Source of the DNA: Bacillus sp. FJAT-27445
GTDB taxonomy: Bacteria; Bacillota; Bacilli; Bacillales; Cytobacillaceae
DNA length: 64,000 nucleotides
Direction: 5' to 3'
Assembly: GCF_001510665.1 (NCBI RefSeq)
Contig: NZ_LMTI01000003.1
Coordinates: 583,039 to 647,038, forward strand
The position numbers and the translations under genes are program-made. The notes beneath the pieces are model-generated. The model made no database searches. It was not told the DNA's origin and saw only the letters and a list, made by a program, of their open reading frames with translations. Shown piece after piece: positions 63,918-64,000 of the stretch (the first letter of the stretch is position 1; each line of letters opens with the position of its first letter).

Positions 63918-64000
63918 TCGCCTACGATCCTAGAACAAAAACAACGAAAACAATATCCATAACCGCCAACACGAGCGACCGTTTCAAGAATGGCTCACTT

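Noticed and set aside
63902-64000. Open frame from GTG 63902 running off the window
   Set aside because: It starts inside the right-end hairpin of the TnpB element, has no recognised similarity and is too short to judge.
1-64000. CRISPR arrays and tRNA or rRNA genes
   Set aside because: No regularly spaced direct repeats, tRNA cloverleafs or rRNA segments were recognised on either strand.

Overview
The window comes from a spore-forming Bacillaceae chromosome. Evidence: the secG-est-rnr-smpB-ssrA block in Bacillus subtilis order, a CwlJ cortex hydrolase, sulfolactate (YitC/YitD-type) genes, a comQXPA quorum-sensing locus, strong AGGAGG-type ribosome sites and many TTG/GTG starts. The genus cannot be fixed from this sequence; a Mesobacillus/Cytobacillus-like organism is a guess.

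Layout. 0-6.7 kb: a TIM-barrel-like protein, secG, a Nudix hydrolase, carboxylesterase, RNase R, SmpB and tmRNA. The tmRNA gene is split in its T-loop by a 273-nt group I intron. 6.7-14.7 kb: an extragenic repeat, then an AT-richer purine-salvage operon. It has a guanine riboswitch, a polyamine-type ABC transporter (two permeases, ATPase, lipoprotein), an adenine deaminase-like protein and a second amidohydrolase. 14.8-22.6 kb: cwlJ, a membrane protein, an ECF sigma/anti-sigma pair, a LURP-one-like protein, a GNAT acetyltransferase, tatA and cstA-ybdD. 22.8-26.5 kb: an ABC-2 exporter with an ArsR-type regulator. 26.7-33.2 kb: a xanthine dehydrogenase operon (pucA-B-D-C-E order) behind a FUSC-type membrane protein. 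33.4-38.1 kb: sulfolactate genes (comB/comA-type plus a VOC protein) divergent from sulfate activation and reduction (cysH-sat-cysC). 38.1-40.8 kb: an ATP-grasp protein, a YetF-type protein, a decayed tryptophanase-family fragment and palindromic repeats.

40.8-49.3 kb: a C4-dicarboxylate module (Dcu transporter, aspartase, sdhCAB) facing a GlnK/GlnL-like two-component pair. A perfect TGTGA-N6-TCACA box lies in the gap between them. 49.4-54.9 kb: a PAS histidine kinase and a complete comQXPA locus, with a 53-residue ComX. 55.2-61.7 kb: an SwrC-type RND pump behind two palindromes, a CPA2 antiporter with a hairpin leader, a TM2 protein and a GGDEF protein. 61.8-64 kb: a possible dehydrogenase remnant, then a frameshifted TnpB-related gene with a structured right end.

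Themes. Purines: riboswitch-controlled uptake and deamination could feed xanthine dehydrogenase encoded 15 kb away. Sulfur: sulfate reduction and sulfolactate formation sit back to back. Anaerobiosis: aspartate to fumarate to succinate is encoded in one cluster with an FNR-like box. Signalling: comQXPA sits beside a pump of the surfactin-resistance type.
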